Source of the DNA: Tupaia tana
Taxonomy: Eukaryota > Chordata > Mammalia > Scandentia > Tupaiidae
Length of the DNA stretch: 64,000 bases
Assembly (NCBI GenBank): GCA_026018925.1
Contig: JAKSZU010000008.1
Location: 56,379,027 to 56,443,026, forward strand
Reading direction: 5' to 3'
Made by a program: the position numbers and the translations under genes. Below the pieces are notes generated by a model. The model saw only the letters and a program-made list of their open reading frames with translations, was not told the origin of the DNA and made no database searches. This document shows positions 1 to 10,889 of this stretch, one piece after another (position 1 is the stretch's first letter; each line of letters opens with the position of its first letter).

Positions 1-789
1 ATTTTAAGAAGCAACATTATGTGACAGTTTTTGGAAATGTGGGAAAGAAATACCTCTCTTTAAATGTGTACATGGTCTATAAGATATGAATCTTTTTTAG
101 AGATGGTAAATGTGCATCATCTATAAAGTATATTGTAGATAACAAGTTATACTAAGGTCTTTTGTAAGAAGAAATAGACTCAGGAATGCTCTTCCTCTTG
201 GATCTTTCTTAGTCAAGGTTAGACTCCATTATTTTCATATAGAGACTTATATTGTTCACCTCATCCTCCCTCACAACTCCAGGGGGAAGTGGTGAAGTAC
301 AAGGAAAACAGGAGTATTAGTGGCTCCTCAGAAACAAGGACAATCTAGTACAGATCCTATAGTTTCCCTTTCTAATTGTCTTCCCTTGTAATTTCCCCAA
401 AGTCTTTGTGGATTGAGTACTATGAGGAATATCTGTCCTTAGCATTGTCTTAGGGCTGCTGGAGCATATAACTTTACTTAATTAAACAGAATAATAATCA
501 CACTTAGATACAATATAATATACATTTGAAATCATTTTTGGCTTCCATCTAAAGTCCACCCATACTTATTCATAAACAAAAACTGACTGTAAAACCTATG
601 TTTGTTTATTGGGTATTATCTGCCTTCTTTACTAGAATTTAAAATCCCTATGAAGAGCGATTTGTTTACTAGTTGGATGAGTAAATGATTGAATGAATAA
701 CTTCCCCCAAACAGCAGAGTCATTATAACATTGAAAATGTCTTTTATTTTCATACCAATGACAGGAGACAGTAAGACTCATGCCTAGTA
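1..789. other. Unannotated AT-rich stretch
   Basis: I see no repeat family, exon or RNA gene here. The sequence is AT-rich with short homopolymer runs and no tRNA-SINE. Open frames are short and unremarkable. Confidence 0.5.
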
Positions 790-1215
790 CAAATGACCCA
801 CATTTGTTCATCCATTCATTTTCTGTCTTTTATGCCACCTCTCCAGCTTTGCTTGGCATCATGCCCTTCTTGTTCTCCAGCAACATTGGCCTTGGCTTAG
901 CCTCAGAAAGTTCCATGCTCCCTTCTACCCCCATGACTTATTCCCATCTCAAGAACCCTCAGATTTTATCAGGGAAGCCTTCTCTGATCCCCTGAAGCTA
1001 GGTATAATTCTAGTGTCATAGATTCCTGTTTTCTTCTTCTTTTTTTTTTTTCCATCACAGTACTTATCACAGTTGTAAAATATATTTGTGTGATCATTTG
1101 ATTAACATTTCCTCTCCATCCCACTCAGCAGAAATTATCCTGTTCTATTAATATCCTGTTCTATTGCAAAGCTTACCACATAACAAGTGCTCAATAGATA
1201 TTAACTGGATAAATA
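790..1215 (+). mobile_element. L2 LINE 3' end
   Basis: Ancient LINE-2 remnant in sense orientation. The landmarks come in the expected order: a CT-rich ORF2 tail, then 'agggaagccttctctgat' (about 973), then 'cagtacttatcacagttg' (about 1058), and finally 'acaagtgctcaatagatatt' near 1183, which is the usual L2 3' terminus. The 71-aa open frame at 780-995 is part of this remnant and is not a gene. Assignment is by recall of the L2 consensus. Confidence 0.7.
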
Positions 1216-2008
1216 ATTGAGTTATATTTCCAGAAATATAATCTGTTATCAAATATGTGAGTCCACATTATACCATATCATTCTTTCCTGGAGCTCAGAT
1301 TAGTAAATAGTTCATCAATACTTTTTGACCAATTGAAATGGTCATTACCTCCTGCAAAGTACGTTCTCCTATGTCTATATGACACTGAGAACTCGTAAAA
1401 TTTGCTGAGAAATCAACTTCTCTTTTTGTGTTTTTTTTTTCCTGCATACTAATAAAAAAGTGATTGGTTTTTCATTGAATTTATTAGCTGTTTTGGTATT
1501 AAAAACATGACTAGGTAGAAAATGGTTAGCAGAGAATCAATTACTTGGATGATTAGTATTTGTCACTTGTCTATGTCTGGAAACATACTTTGATTATCCT
1601 CTGGATATTTGGTCTCTTATGCTCTCAGCCTCTAAGATAATCTCTTTCCATTATTGTTCCTGAATGAAATGTGCTCTGCTGACAGAGTACCTGTTCAGAG
1701 TACCTGAAAGGTACTCTGTTGTTTCTTGACAAGCAAGAGTAGTGAGTTCTCAAGGTAAGAGAACCAAAATAACATTCTTTTTTTAAAAGGAGGAATAGAG
1801 GTTTCTAGTGCAAAAAACTGCAGAAAATGTCATTTTTTATAACATCCTGTATTTGAGATGTTCCATAGGAAACCTTGGGGTAGAACGGATCCAGACAAAT
1901 GATCCTGGCTGAAGAGGGCTAAAGAGAGACACTAAACAGGAAATCAGCAGTAACTGTAAACCTAGAGCTTATTTGTTTATAGACTTCACTTTAAGCTAAC
2001 TACTTTAC
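1216..2008. other. Unannotated stretch
   Basis: No recognisable element. A small local repeat at about 1683-1720 carries 'cagagtacctg' twice, followed by its inverted form 'aggtactctg', enough for a weak hairpin. No gene is supported. Confidence 0.5.
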
Positions 2009-2010
2009 AT

Positions 2011-2147
2011 ACAAGGAGTCTTCAAATTTTCATGGAAAATGTGTGTTAAGAAAAAGCTGTGCACAAATTTCAAATTTTTTTTGGTACTAAAATAAACTCA
2101 TACTTTAATTCCAGTTTTCCAGAAACTTTTTGAGGTCCCCTTGTAAT
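2011..2147. mobile_element. Mariner-like MITE, family 2 (copy 1)
   Basis: About 137-bp miniature element. The ends read 'caaggagtcttcaaattttc' and, reversed, 'caaggggacctcaaaaagtt', an imperfect terminal inverted repeat. A TA dinucleotide sits directly outside each end, as expected for Tc1/mariner target duplication. It has no coding capacity and would depend on a transposase in trans. Two further copies lie at 17461-17593 and 59393-59516. Confidence 0.65.
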
Positions 2148-2149
2148 TC

Positions 2150-4694
2150 TTCCTATCTATTGTCCTAGCTATTGTTTTCTGAATCTCTGCCACTAGGCAA
2201 TTTTTATTACAGTGCCTAAAATTCTTTAAAAAAAATTCCTAAAAGCCCAGGAAATCTGGGCAGTAGTTGCTAACTTAGGCCATTCATTTAGAAAGCCCCA
2301 GTTAGAAAGTTTAAAGAGATTGTCCTCTTCTTCTTTGTCTAGTACTCTCTCAAGCTAACGGTAGTCAAGCAAAGAGTCGTTTCTTCATTGCAACAGGAGA
2401 TTTTCTGTCAGTTTCTCATCCAAATTATCTTCCTTAGGGTCTGGCATATGCTGCAACATAAACTCCTGTGATCTCTTCTTACTCAGTGCATAATTGGGGC
2501 TCCCTCTAGAAGAGGATCTACTGCAAGGAATCAACTGTCCCTGAGATAACAGACACAGGAGACCCAGATGGTTCAGGAGGTGCAGAAACAAGAAGAAATT
2601 AATAATTATTTCTTCTTACAAAAAGACCTTAGTATGACTTGTTATACACAATATACTTTAAAGATATTGCACATCTCTTATTGATTCCTTATACCTCCCT
2701 GTCAGGAGAAAGGGTTCTTAAGTTGGATCATATTCATGCTTTACTGCCTTTAGGCAAGAATACGCATTTTCTTATTATGCTTTAGTTTGATGTCAGAAAA
2801 ATTTGAGAAACTAAAGCAATGACTACTGCCATGTCTAGCGCTATGATTACAGTAGTTCAAAGTATCAAAAGAAAGTGCTTTTATGACTTCCTGATCTTTG
2901 CTAATTTAAATGCACAATTCTATGTAGGCCTCTAAGAGAAATGTAATGGAGTTGAGTTCTTAGTTCTCAAAGACAAGAGAGGAAGAAAAAAAAAAACAAC
3001 ACTAGATTTTGCTTAACATGACTTCAAAAATGTTATTACATTTCTATAGATCTCATTAAAAGGACTAATCTACCAAATTTGAAATAAAGATGTTCATTTT
3101 CACTTTCTTCTTTCATCTGTATGAGCCATGTTGCTCATATAATACTTAATTAAACCATAGAGACTTAATGGAAAGCAGGAAATGGGATGAAAAAGAGCAT
3201 GCTAAGTACATTTAAATTTGATTTTTATATCAACTTATCTCCCTTCCTTATAATATCAGTAAAACACAAAAGAAGATTTTCTTCTTGCCCTTATCTCTTT
3301 TTTTTGCCATTTGTAACTACTCATATTTAGCTAAGTAAATATTAAATTATTATTCATGTCTTGTTTCTAAACAGGCACAAAAAGTATTACTGAGAACTAA
3401 GCCATATCACCTTGCCTATAAATGTTGGTTGACTGTCATTGGGGCCATTAGCTTATTTTGAAAGTTTTCCAAGAAATTCATATACCAGTAGGTTTACCTT
3501 CCTGAAAAGCCAATTTCCTAAATATTCAATGAGATGGCTTTGAGACTCATATCAACAAATTAGGAAAGTAATAATGTTCCTATCTTAACAGGAAATTTAC
3601 TATTGCTGGTGCTGCTGCCCTAATTATGCCATAATAGAATTTAAAATGAATCTTCTCAGAATTAAAAAACATCCTATCTACTTGCACAATATCCTCTTCT
3701 AGTTTCCTTAGCAAATGAATAGACTTGGAAAGTAAGAAGCAGCACATATTGCATTTTTCCCCCAAGAAGCAACAAACCAGGTTTTTACTTCATTATTATA
3801 TCTCCTGTTTTATTTGTTTACTTTTGTTTTAGTGACTCTCTTATATTTATATAAGGTTTCCATTTCATTAGTTACCAAGGAAGAAACCAGGAATATTATT
3901 AAAAATTAGTGTGAATGCATAGCTTTCATTTCAATAACATACAAATCCACCAGTAATTAAAAATGGAGAAGAACATCCAATGACAAAGCTTTAATGACAG
4001 GTACATGCTGTCATTTTCTATTTACCAAATACGAACATATAAACACACAATAACCTAACTAGAATACAACATCTTTGCATTTCAAACCATAATTTACACT
4101 ATTTAAAATCAAGGCATTTCAAGAGGCTAAAGTAACTCACAGTATGTAGTCACGCAGTGCCCCGGGTCGCAAAGCCTTCCTCAGTATCACAACAGATTTG
4201 ATCACCAGCAGGTCAACAGCCCTGCAACTGAAATCACTCATAATTAATGAACACTGTACTTGAACATTTTGACAGCTTGGTAAGAAATTCAGGAAAGGCT
4301 GTTTCTTTTATTTCTTGTGTAGTTGCCTTTGCAAACAGGAAACAGGAAACGCACCTACAAGCCTAATTGGCCTTTGGCTTGAAGTTCTTAAGGGCAAGTC
4401 TTATACCACAGGAGTGACAGGGAAAGTCCCCAAAAGAGCACGAATCAGGTCTCAGCATTTCACAATTTAAAATCCTTTGGACAGATACTGCGAGGGCAAT
4501 TTATCACAGGAAGAGGTAGACATTCTTTGTAACATTCAGACTTTACACCTTAATCCAGGAAGGACTATAAACTTCAGAATAAACTCATTTGTATGTAAGT
4601 ACGTACACACACCCCTATCTGGTTTTGGTATTCCCCAAAATTCGTGTATTAAGAATTGATTATATAAAAAAAGAATAGATTATAATGGATTAAG
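2150..4694. other. Unannotated 2.5-kb stretch
   Basis: AT-rich, with no repeat I can name and no lineage SINE. The 68-aa and 61-aa minus-strand frames at 2385-2591 and 3580-3765 have no recognisable domain and no splice or start context that I would trust. It could hold old decayed repeats or unique intergenic or intronic DNA. Confidence 0.45.
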
Positions 4695-5039
4695 AGGGTT
4701 ATAACTTAATCTAATTATTGTGCTGAAGTGTGGGGCCTTTGGGAGGAGATTAGTGATTGGGTAATTAGGATGGGGGCCCCATGATTGAGTCCTAGTGAGT
4801 CTATAAGGTGAGAAAATAAGGTAGGCAAGGGCCACGTGTAATGCAGACCACATTTTCTCTGCACATGCTCACTGCCCTCTCTGCTTCTGTCAGCCATGTT
4901 GTGATGTAGGATGGCTAATACCAGCCCTATACTGTTGGACTTCCTAGTCACCAGAACAGTGAGTCAAATAAATCTCTACTTATTTATAAATCACCAGTCT
5001 CAGGTATTTCTGTTAGCAATCCAATAGTAGACTAAGACA
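4695..5039 (+). mobile_element. ERVL-MaLR-type LTR (MST/MLT1-like)
   Basis: Solo LTR remnant. It shows 'gtggggcctttgggaggaga' near the 5' part (about 4731), a central 'ccatgttgtgatgtaggatg', the polyadenylation region 'caaataaatctctact' (about 4966) and a terminus like 'ccagtctcaggtatttctgtt...gactaagaca', all typical of MaLR LTRs. No internal retroviral sequence follows. The subfamily is uncertain. Confidence 0.7.
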
Positions 5040-5140
5040 CACACATATATATTCATATACTGTATTAAACAATACATTCTTTAAAAGAATAAGCAATACA
5101 TTAAAATATCATAACATTTATCATTTTTTCTTGGAATATA

Positions 5141-5492
5141 TGGTTTTCCCTCAGTATCTATGATGGATTGATTCCACAACCTCTACATATATCAAAATCC
5201 AAGGATGCTCAAGTCCCTTATAGAAAATGGCATAGTATTTGCATATAACCTATGCACATCCCCTCATGTATTTAAATGCTCTTTCAGTTATTTATAACTT
5301 AATAAAATTTACTACTATGTTATTAGTTGTTACATTGTACTGTTTAGAAAATAATAATCAAAAAAGTCTGTATATACTTAGTACAGGCACATTTATGGTA
5401 GGCCTAATGATATAGTACACATCAGCAATGACAGAACATTTTCTACCTGCAGTTGGTTGAAACTACAGATGAGTATGCAGAGCATTAACTGT
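5141..5492 (-). mobile_element. MER2-like Tigger nonautonomous transposon
   Basis: Read on the minus strand, it begins near 'tacagttaatgctctgcata', includes 'tttcaaccaactgcagg', and ends with 'ggacttgagcatccttggat' followed by 'attttgatatatgtagagg'. This order matches the MER2/Tigger1 family (TcMar-Tigger), cut-and-paste DNA transposons now extinct in mammals. It is heavily diverged and noncoding. Confidence 0.7.
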
Positions 5493-6439
5493 ATGTAACA
5501 ACTATAATTTAAAAAATATTTTAGTTTCAAATAACAGAATCCCAAATCAAACTCATACAAATAAATAATACAACATATTCTGGTTCATTGAGCTGGGGTG
5601 GGGGGTAACAGAAGCAGGGTTGGTGAAGGATGCTAGACATTTCCTATATTATTTAACTCTTTGCTTGTCTTGGCATGGATATTTTCTATGAATTAACTTC
5701 ACCCTTCAGGCTGCTCCTTTCCTGGTCCAACAGAATGGTTACAGCAGCTAAAGATTGATACATATCCAACATCCCCAAGGATAGTATCAATACATTATGG
5801 CAGTCTTGGCAAACATTCTGAGGTTGTATAGATGATCCGTTGTTTAATTGGTCACTATACTTGGGGGTTCTAATATGCTGAATGACTTAAACTAGTCTAG
5901 GCTTATTCTTGTAGGTGAGAGTAGGGTCAATCCACACAAAAATCACATGCAGATATACTCAGTATACTCTGAGAAAAGGGAAAGTTGGAAAGGGATATTG
6001 CAGAAGGGAATCAACAAATGTCTACCACAACAATGTTTGACAATCATCTGAAGATGGATATTTGAGTATGTATATCCATGAAAACACTAGTACTTGAATG
6101 ATCTGAAAATAACTGAAAGATAATAAGATAAAGTTGAATAGATACTCATTTCCCAAGGCCTTATGTCTAGTCAGACTCTCTACTAACACTGGATTTGCTC
6201 TTAGAGAAAAGAGTTCAGAATACTTCCACTATTTATGAACTCTACAGTGCACAAAGCACTCTTGCATTCTATCTAACCCTTTGTCATCCAAACAATCCTG
6301 CCAGCAGAGGACGGGGCTTACTAGAAGCTTAGGCAGTGAAGCAGATACTGCTGATTGCCTAGCCAATGCCCAATGGACCTTTTTTTCCTTACAGAAATTT
6401 GATTTTGTTCAGGGCAGGTATTTGCTGTGCTAAGGATGG
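5493..6439. other. Unannotated stretch
   Basis: No element recognised. Mixed composition with a short G run near 5597. No gene is supported. Confidence 0.45.
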
Positions 6440-6787
6440 AAGACTTTTGGCCTTGAAGATGTAAGCCAAAGTTACAAAATGCTCCTAGAAAAGCTCTTTA
6501 AAAGGCCTCTGGCACTAACTTTTATCCTTTGCGCTCCCTCTTCTTCATGCCTGAAGCACAGATACAATGCTGGAGGAAAGGCTCTATCTCGCAGTCATAA
6601 AGTTATAAGCATGAAGTCAAAAGTCACATGCTAAGCAGTTTCAACGAAAGAAGGAGCAACCACACTGGGCCTGGCTTGCCTGTTCCTGGGTGTTACATGA
6701 AAACAACAACAAAAAACACTCTATTTGGTTAAGCCACTGTAGAAGGTTTCTGGTTACAGGACACTGAACATAATCCTAACTGATACA
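6440..6787 (+). mobile_element. MLT1-like LTR
   Basis: The 3' part is diagnostic: 'ggttaagccactgtagaagg' (about 6728) leads into 'acactgaacataatcctaac' and 'tgataca', the usual MLT1 terminus. The 5' part ('taaaaggcctctggcactaa', about 6499) fits the same family but is degraded. Solo LTR, no internal region. The minus-strand 65-aa frame at 6729-6926 overlaps it and is spurious. Confidence 0.6.
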
Positions 6788-7017
6788 AAGAGGTTTCACA
6801 ACCAAGTAATAATAGACCAAGGCTTAAACTCAGGCCTCTTGACTCCCTACCCAGTAATATTTCCAATAAACTGCAACGCCTCTCCAAAAGCAGAACTTGC
6901 ACTCTGAAAACGAAACAAACAGGCATTTTAAATGGATACTTTTTTCCTCAACACATAGCATGTTTAAATGATCTGAACCACAGTTCCAAAATGATGCTCT
7001 TGGTTTTAGTGTTTTTT

Positions 7018-7250
7018 ACCTTATTAAAAAAAGTTTCTTTCTTCCATGAGTTTGTGAGACAGAGAAAGGAGGGGCACCCCCAATGGGCTGTTCATGTCAC
7101 AATCTACCCCCAACCTCAGCTAGCCCTGACTGATGGACATGTGTGTGCCAGGCATGTTCAGAGAGGTCTCTGGATACAAACCTAGAACCTTCCCATGTGA
7201 GTCAGCCCTGCAGAGCATCACATTCCTGCTGTGCCACCATCCAACTCCTT
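7018..7250 (-). mobile_element. SINE-C copy
   Basis: Reversed, it shows the SINE-C order: a head ending in a B-box-like 'aggttctaggtttgtatcc', then 'agagacctctctgaacatgc', 'ggcacacacatgtccatcag' and a short T/A-rich end. It matches the copies at 58490 and 61235 rather than SINE-A. The 64-aa frame inside it is not a gene. Confidence 0.65.
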
Positions 7251-7477
7251 TTTTTATTCTTTAACATGTGACACTCAAGCACTTGCAAAATTGCTAAAAA
7301 GCAAGACTGCCTTGGCTACATCATGGAAACTAAGGTCATTTTACCAAAATTTCTTTTACTGCTACCTAAGAGAAAATTAGTCATCTTCCCAAATCTTTTT
7401 GGGGCTGAGGGATTTTTCTTCCTTGACTTTCTCATTTACTCTGCTATTAAAAGATAACAGAACTTTCATGAAAGTTG

Positions 7478-8108
7478 GAGTAACTTACTGAACCAAAACT
7501 CAAGGAGGAATCATACCCAAAGATCAATTCCAAAAGGATTAAGGATTTAGTTGTGGAAAATGAAAGGTTTTTAACTTTTTGAAGAAAATGCAGGAGAACA
7601 TCTTTCTGACCTCGAAATGGCAAAGGAGTTATTAAGGCCCAATTTTGAAAGCCATAGAAGGAAAGATTGGTAAATTTGCAACTGTAATCTTAAGAGCTTC
7701 TGTTCATCAAAAGATACTGTTGAAAAGTTATGATGTATTTTCTTCTGTTTTTCTATGCAAAAAAGGCATCATGACTTTTTTGACAACCCAATATAATAAA
7801 GAAAAAGACAAGTTTGCAACATAGAAAACAAACAAGACCAGTATTCAGAACTGTTACAATCACTCATTAAAAAAAGACAACATAATAGAAAAAATGAGCA
7901 ACATATCTGACAGGCATATCACAGAAGGAAAAACAGAACTGTGAATGGACATATGAAAAGATGAGTAACTTCATTTGTAATAAGAAATGTAAATTAAACA
8001 GATAGTGGGAGTATAAATTGATATAACCACTTAGAAACAACTTACCCTTACCTTACAAAGCTTACATATCTTCATATGAACAAATTCACTCCTACTTATA
8101 TTCTCTAG
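7478..8108 (+). mobile_element. L1 LINE, ORF2 3' end, split by a MITE
   Basis: Sense L1 remnant. Landmarks in order: 'tttgaagaaaatgcaggaga', 'agcttctgttcatcaaaaga' (about 7694), 'aaaaagacaacataatagaa' (about 7872), 'catatgaaaagatgagtaac', and a decayed tail with 'gggagtataaattgatataa'. These correspond to the C-terminal end of L1 ORF2. The mariner MITE at 7717-7791 interrupts it exactly at a TA in 'caaaagata'. No open ORF2 remains. Confidence 0.75.
7717..7791. mobile_element. Mariner MITE, family 1 (copy 1)
   Basis: 75-bp near-palindrome: 'ttgaaaagttatgatgtatt' on the left and 'catcatgacttttttgacaa' on the right, with central 'tttttctatgcaaaaaa'. TA flanks both ends (7715-7716 and 7792-7793). 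The left end has lost a few bases of the usual TTGGGTTG. It sits inside an L1 remnant, so it is younger than that L1. Confidence 0.8.
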
Positions 8109-8580
8109 TGCTAAAGTTTGAGTGATGCTGTCTGCTCTAAAATTCATGATACAATTTAATACCTAATACAAAAGTATTAGGGAAGTGATAAGTCTGATAA
8201 AGCTCTACCCTCGTGAATGGGATTAATGCCTTTATAATGGGCAGTAGGTGGCATGGTGGTTAAGGCATTGAATCCCACATAGTTGATTCTGCGGTTCAAG
8301 TCCCATACCTGGTGGCTTGAAAATCACGCTGGATACATGTATGTGTGTGCCCAAGATCTTGAGAAGAGAATGGAAGAGAAGGGATTGTGGTATGGCCATC
8401 CACCCTGGGAGGTGATTCTCATTTTCCCTCTTCCTCTGTCTCTCTCTGCTGAGCACACATGCCCTATGGCAAAAATCTAGGAAAAACAAACAAACGAATA
8501 AAGGCTTGAGGTTAAAGGGAGTGCCCTCTTGCCCTTCTGCCTTTATGGAATGTGAGGACAAAGTATTCAGACCTGTTGTT
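8109..8580 (+). mobile_element. MLT1A-like LTR split by a SINE
   Basis: 5' half at 8109-8238: 'tgctaaagtttgagtgatg', 'aaaattcatgatacaattta', 'gtgaatgggattaatgcctt'. After the SINE at 8239-8500, the LTR resumes with 'gccctcttgcccttctgcct' and 'aatgtgaggacaaagtattc' (about 8549). The match to MLT1A across the gap shows one LTR interrupted by a later SINE. Confidence 0.7.
8239..8500 (+). mobile_element. SINE-A/B copy inside an LTR
   Basis: The head has the A-box-like 'tggcatggtgg' and B-box-like 'ggttcaagtcc'. The body has 'gagaagagaatggaagagaa' and 'gggattgtggtatggccatc', a CT-rich run, then 'gccctatggcaaaaatc' and an A-rich tail. Both the forward and reverse open frames here are SINE artefacts. 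Confidence 0.85.
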
Positions 8581-8750
8581 CAGACTGGGTCATTTCTATT
8601 CCATTTATAAGTTCACTGATTCCTCTGTTTCATTCTACTGTTAGCTTATCCATTAAAGTGGTTGTTGTTTTAAATCACCTACTATATTTTCACAGAAACT
8701 TTAAAAGAAAAGAAATAAAAACAAATGCAAAAATCATTTAATACATTCTC

Positions 8751-9010
8751 TTTTTTTTTGGAGAGGTTTTTGCTATAGGGCACATACACTCACCAGAAAG
8801 ACAGAGAGAGTCAGAGAGACAGAAAGCGAGAAGTCATCCCCCAGAGGGAATGGCCACACCACAATCCCTTCTCCTCCATTCTCCTCTAGGGATCTTGGGC
8901 ACTCACGCACATGTGCCTGGCGTGAGTTTAAGCCACCAGGTCCAGGACTTGAACCACAGTCTACTACATGGGAGTCCAGCAACATAGTCATTAAACCAAC
9001 TGCTGGTCCC
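8751..9010 (-). mobile_element. SINE-A copy, first of a same-site pair
   Basis: Full-length reverse SINE from a poly-T start through 'tttttgctatagggcacata' to 'aactgctggtcccc'. It is flanked by 'catttaatacatt' (8735-8747) and 'catttaatgcatt' (9011-9023), a target-site duplication with one mismatch. A second SINE inserted into the same site on its right. Confidence 0.88.
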
Positions 9011-9023
9011 CATTTAATGCATT

Positions 9024-9283
9024 TTTTTTGTGTGTGAGAGGTTTTTGCTATAGGGCGCGTGAGCTCGCCAGACAGAGACAGACAGAGAGACAGAAAGTAA
9101 TAAATCACCCCCCAGAGGGGATGGCCACGCCGCAATCCCTTCTCCTCCATTCTCCTCTCGGGATCTTGGGCACGCACACACATGCACCCTGCATGAGTTT
9201 AAGCCACCAGGTCCAGGACTCGAACTGCGGTCGACTATGTGGGAGTTCAGTGACATAGCCATTACACTAACTGCTGGTCCCCC
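9024..9283 (-). mobile_element. SINE-A copy, second of a same-site pair
   Basis: Full-length reverse SINE with several CpGs retained ('tatagggcgcgtgagctcgc', 'actcgaactgcggtcgacta'), so younger than its neighbour. It is flanked by a perfect 13-bp duplication, 'catttaatgcatt' (9011-9023 and 9284-9296). The overlapping 76-136-aa frames are SINE-derived. Confidence 0.9.
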
Positions 9284-9297
9284 CATTTAATGCATTT

Positions 9298-10889
9298 TTG
9301 AAGTTGCAAAAGGAAACAATTATTTTTTGCTTCCCAAGAAATGAATACATTGATGGAGAGGCAAGGGGTCCAGTAACTATGCAAACAGCTATGGCTCACA
9401 TCTGAAATGATCCTGCTTTCATTCAAGTCTTTCCTCGAAGTTCCTCTACGGAGCAATATAGCTACTCTGGGAGTGGCTGCCTCCAGGTGATAGGACAAAC
9501 AGTTGAGGCAGAAAAGAGCCATGTTTCAGTACTAAGCCATAACCTATTACGTGCCACAGAGCTTTTCTCCTCTGAGCTTTTCAGCCACAGCCCATCCTAC
9601 TCCACCATTCAGCTTTCTCAAATTCCTTACTATTTGCATAAATACACTTTTCTCTCCTCCAGCATCTGTTTTCTTTGATTTCTGCTTGTTTATCTTGCCT
9701 CTGACCCATTTTTGCCTGTGCTATGACATTTTGTGCAGGTGTGGATTTCCCGACCCGAATTTTGACCAAAGCCCTTGACCGAACCAAAACCACTTAGACA
9801 TTCGAATGGGTTAACTTTCACCAACCTTGGATAGCTCTTCAAGGCTAATGGAATAGAGACTTTTTTTCTTCTTTTTAAGGCAGGGGTAGGAAGATTGATT
9901 TTAAAAGCCCACGGTCTCCTCTTTCCAGAATATATTTCTAAGAGGTTACCAGCTGCTTCTTATGAGTGCTCCTTCCACCCCAGGCCCAGCACACGGAGGC
10001 AGGAAGAAAAAACGGTGGGAGGACAAATTAACACTGAAAAGCTTGATAAATACTAACAGCAAATACTAAAAATAACTAGACAGCAGTTGTCTACTTTTAG
10101 GAATTTCATTTGTGCTTTTGTGTTGGGGCGATGGGGGAGGGAGGCAGAGGACTGTGTAGAAAGGGCTGAAAATGTTAATGTTCTCTGGAGGTGGAGGTAC
10201 TGAAGAGTTTTCCTAGGCAGACAGCACCACCCCACCCCCTCCCTGAAATAACTCGCTTTCTCAGCTTCCTCAGGCTTTTGTGTCTCTGCAAAGGGTTCCT
10301 TTCCTGTGTTGCAAAAGGGATGCCTACTATTGCCAGCAGAGAAGGAAAAGGCTAAGAGATTGTAGGGGTCTTTGCTCTTTAACTTCATCCTACGTCATTT
10401 GCAGAAGAGCCTGGCTACCTTTTGACCTCAGCTTCAAAGAGCAGAAGGTAGTTAGGATCACATCTGTCAGTCTCCGCTATGTTGAATGTGACACGGCAAA
10501 GCCATGATACGATCTGCTGGTAGAGACAAGAAATCCAGAGTAGGAATTCAACATGTCCGCAAAAGGGGCCTACTTTGGAGATTCCTGCTGTCCCTTTCTA
10601 GGACTGGGGGTATAGATAAACAACCCTAATCCTTTATGGCCAGAAACTCTTAGTTTAACAAAATGGAGAAAAGCAAGTCTATTCAATCTTATTTTCCCTT
10701 CTCTCAAGAACAATTTAAGTATGCTATGAATCTATATGGATCACTAGAGCTGGAAGAAGACACAAGAGGAAGGAAGTAAATTGCTCCCACTTGGATGAAT
10801 TAATAAGCACCTCTGAGCTCTTGATATCTGTCCTGCACAATCAGCATGAAGGGGGCATTTAGAGCCTGAGTCTTCCTCTCTGCTTCCAG
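9298..10889. other. Unannotated 1.6-kb stretch
   Basis: I see no repeat family I can name. Short open frames on both strands (the longest 111 aa at 10053-10388, minus) show no known domain. Less AT-rich than its surroundings; unique or strongly decayed DNA. Confidence 0.45.

Noticed and set aside
1683-1720. Short repeat of 'cagagtacctg' with an inverted copy as a regulatory hairpin
   Set aside because: Too short and isolated; chance or a tiny local duplication is sufficient.
8773-9286. Several 76-136-aa frames rich in Ser, Leu and Arg around 9 kb, and the same peptides at 12.4, 25.7, 43.9, 55.1, 57.5 and 63 kb
   Set aside because: The same peptide recurs at each SINE-A copy. It is a translation of the SINE, not a gene family.
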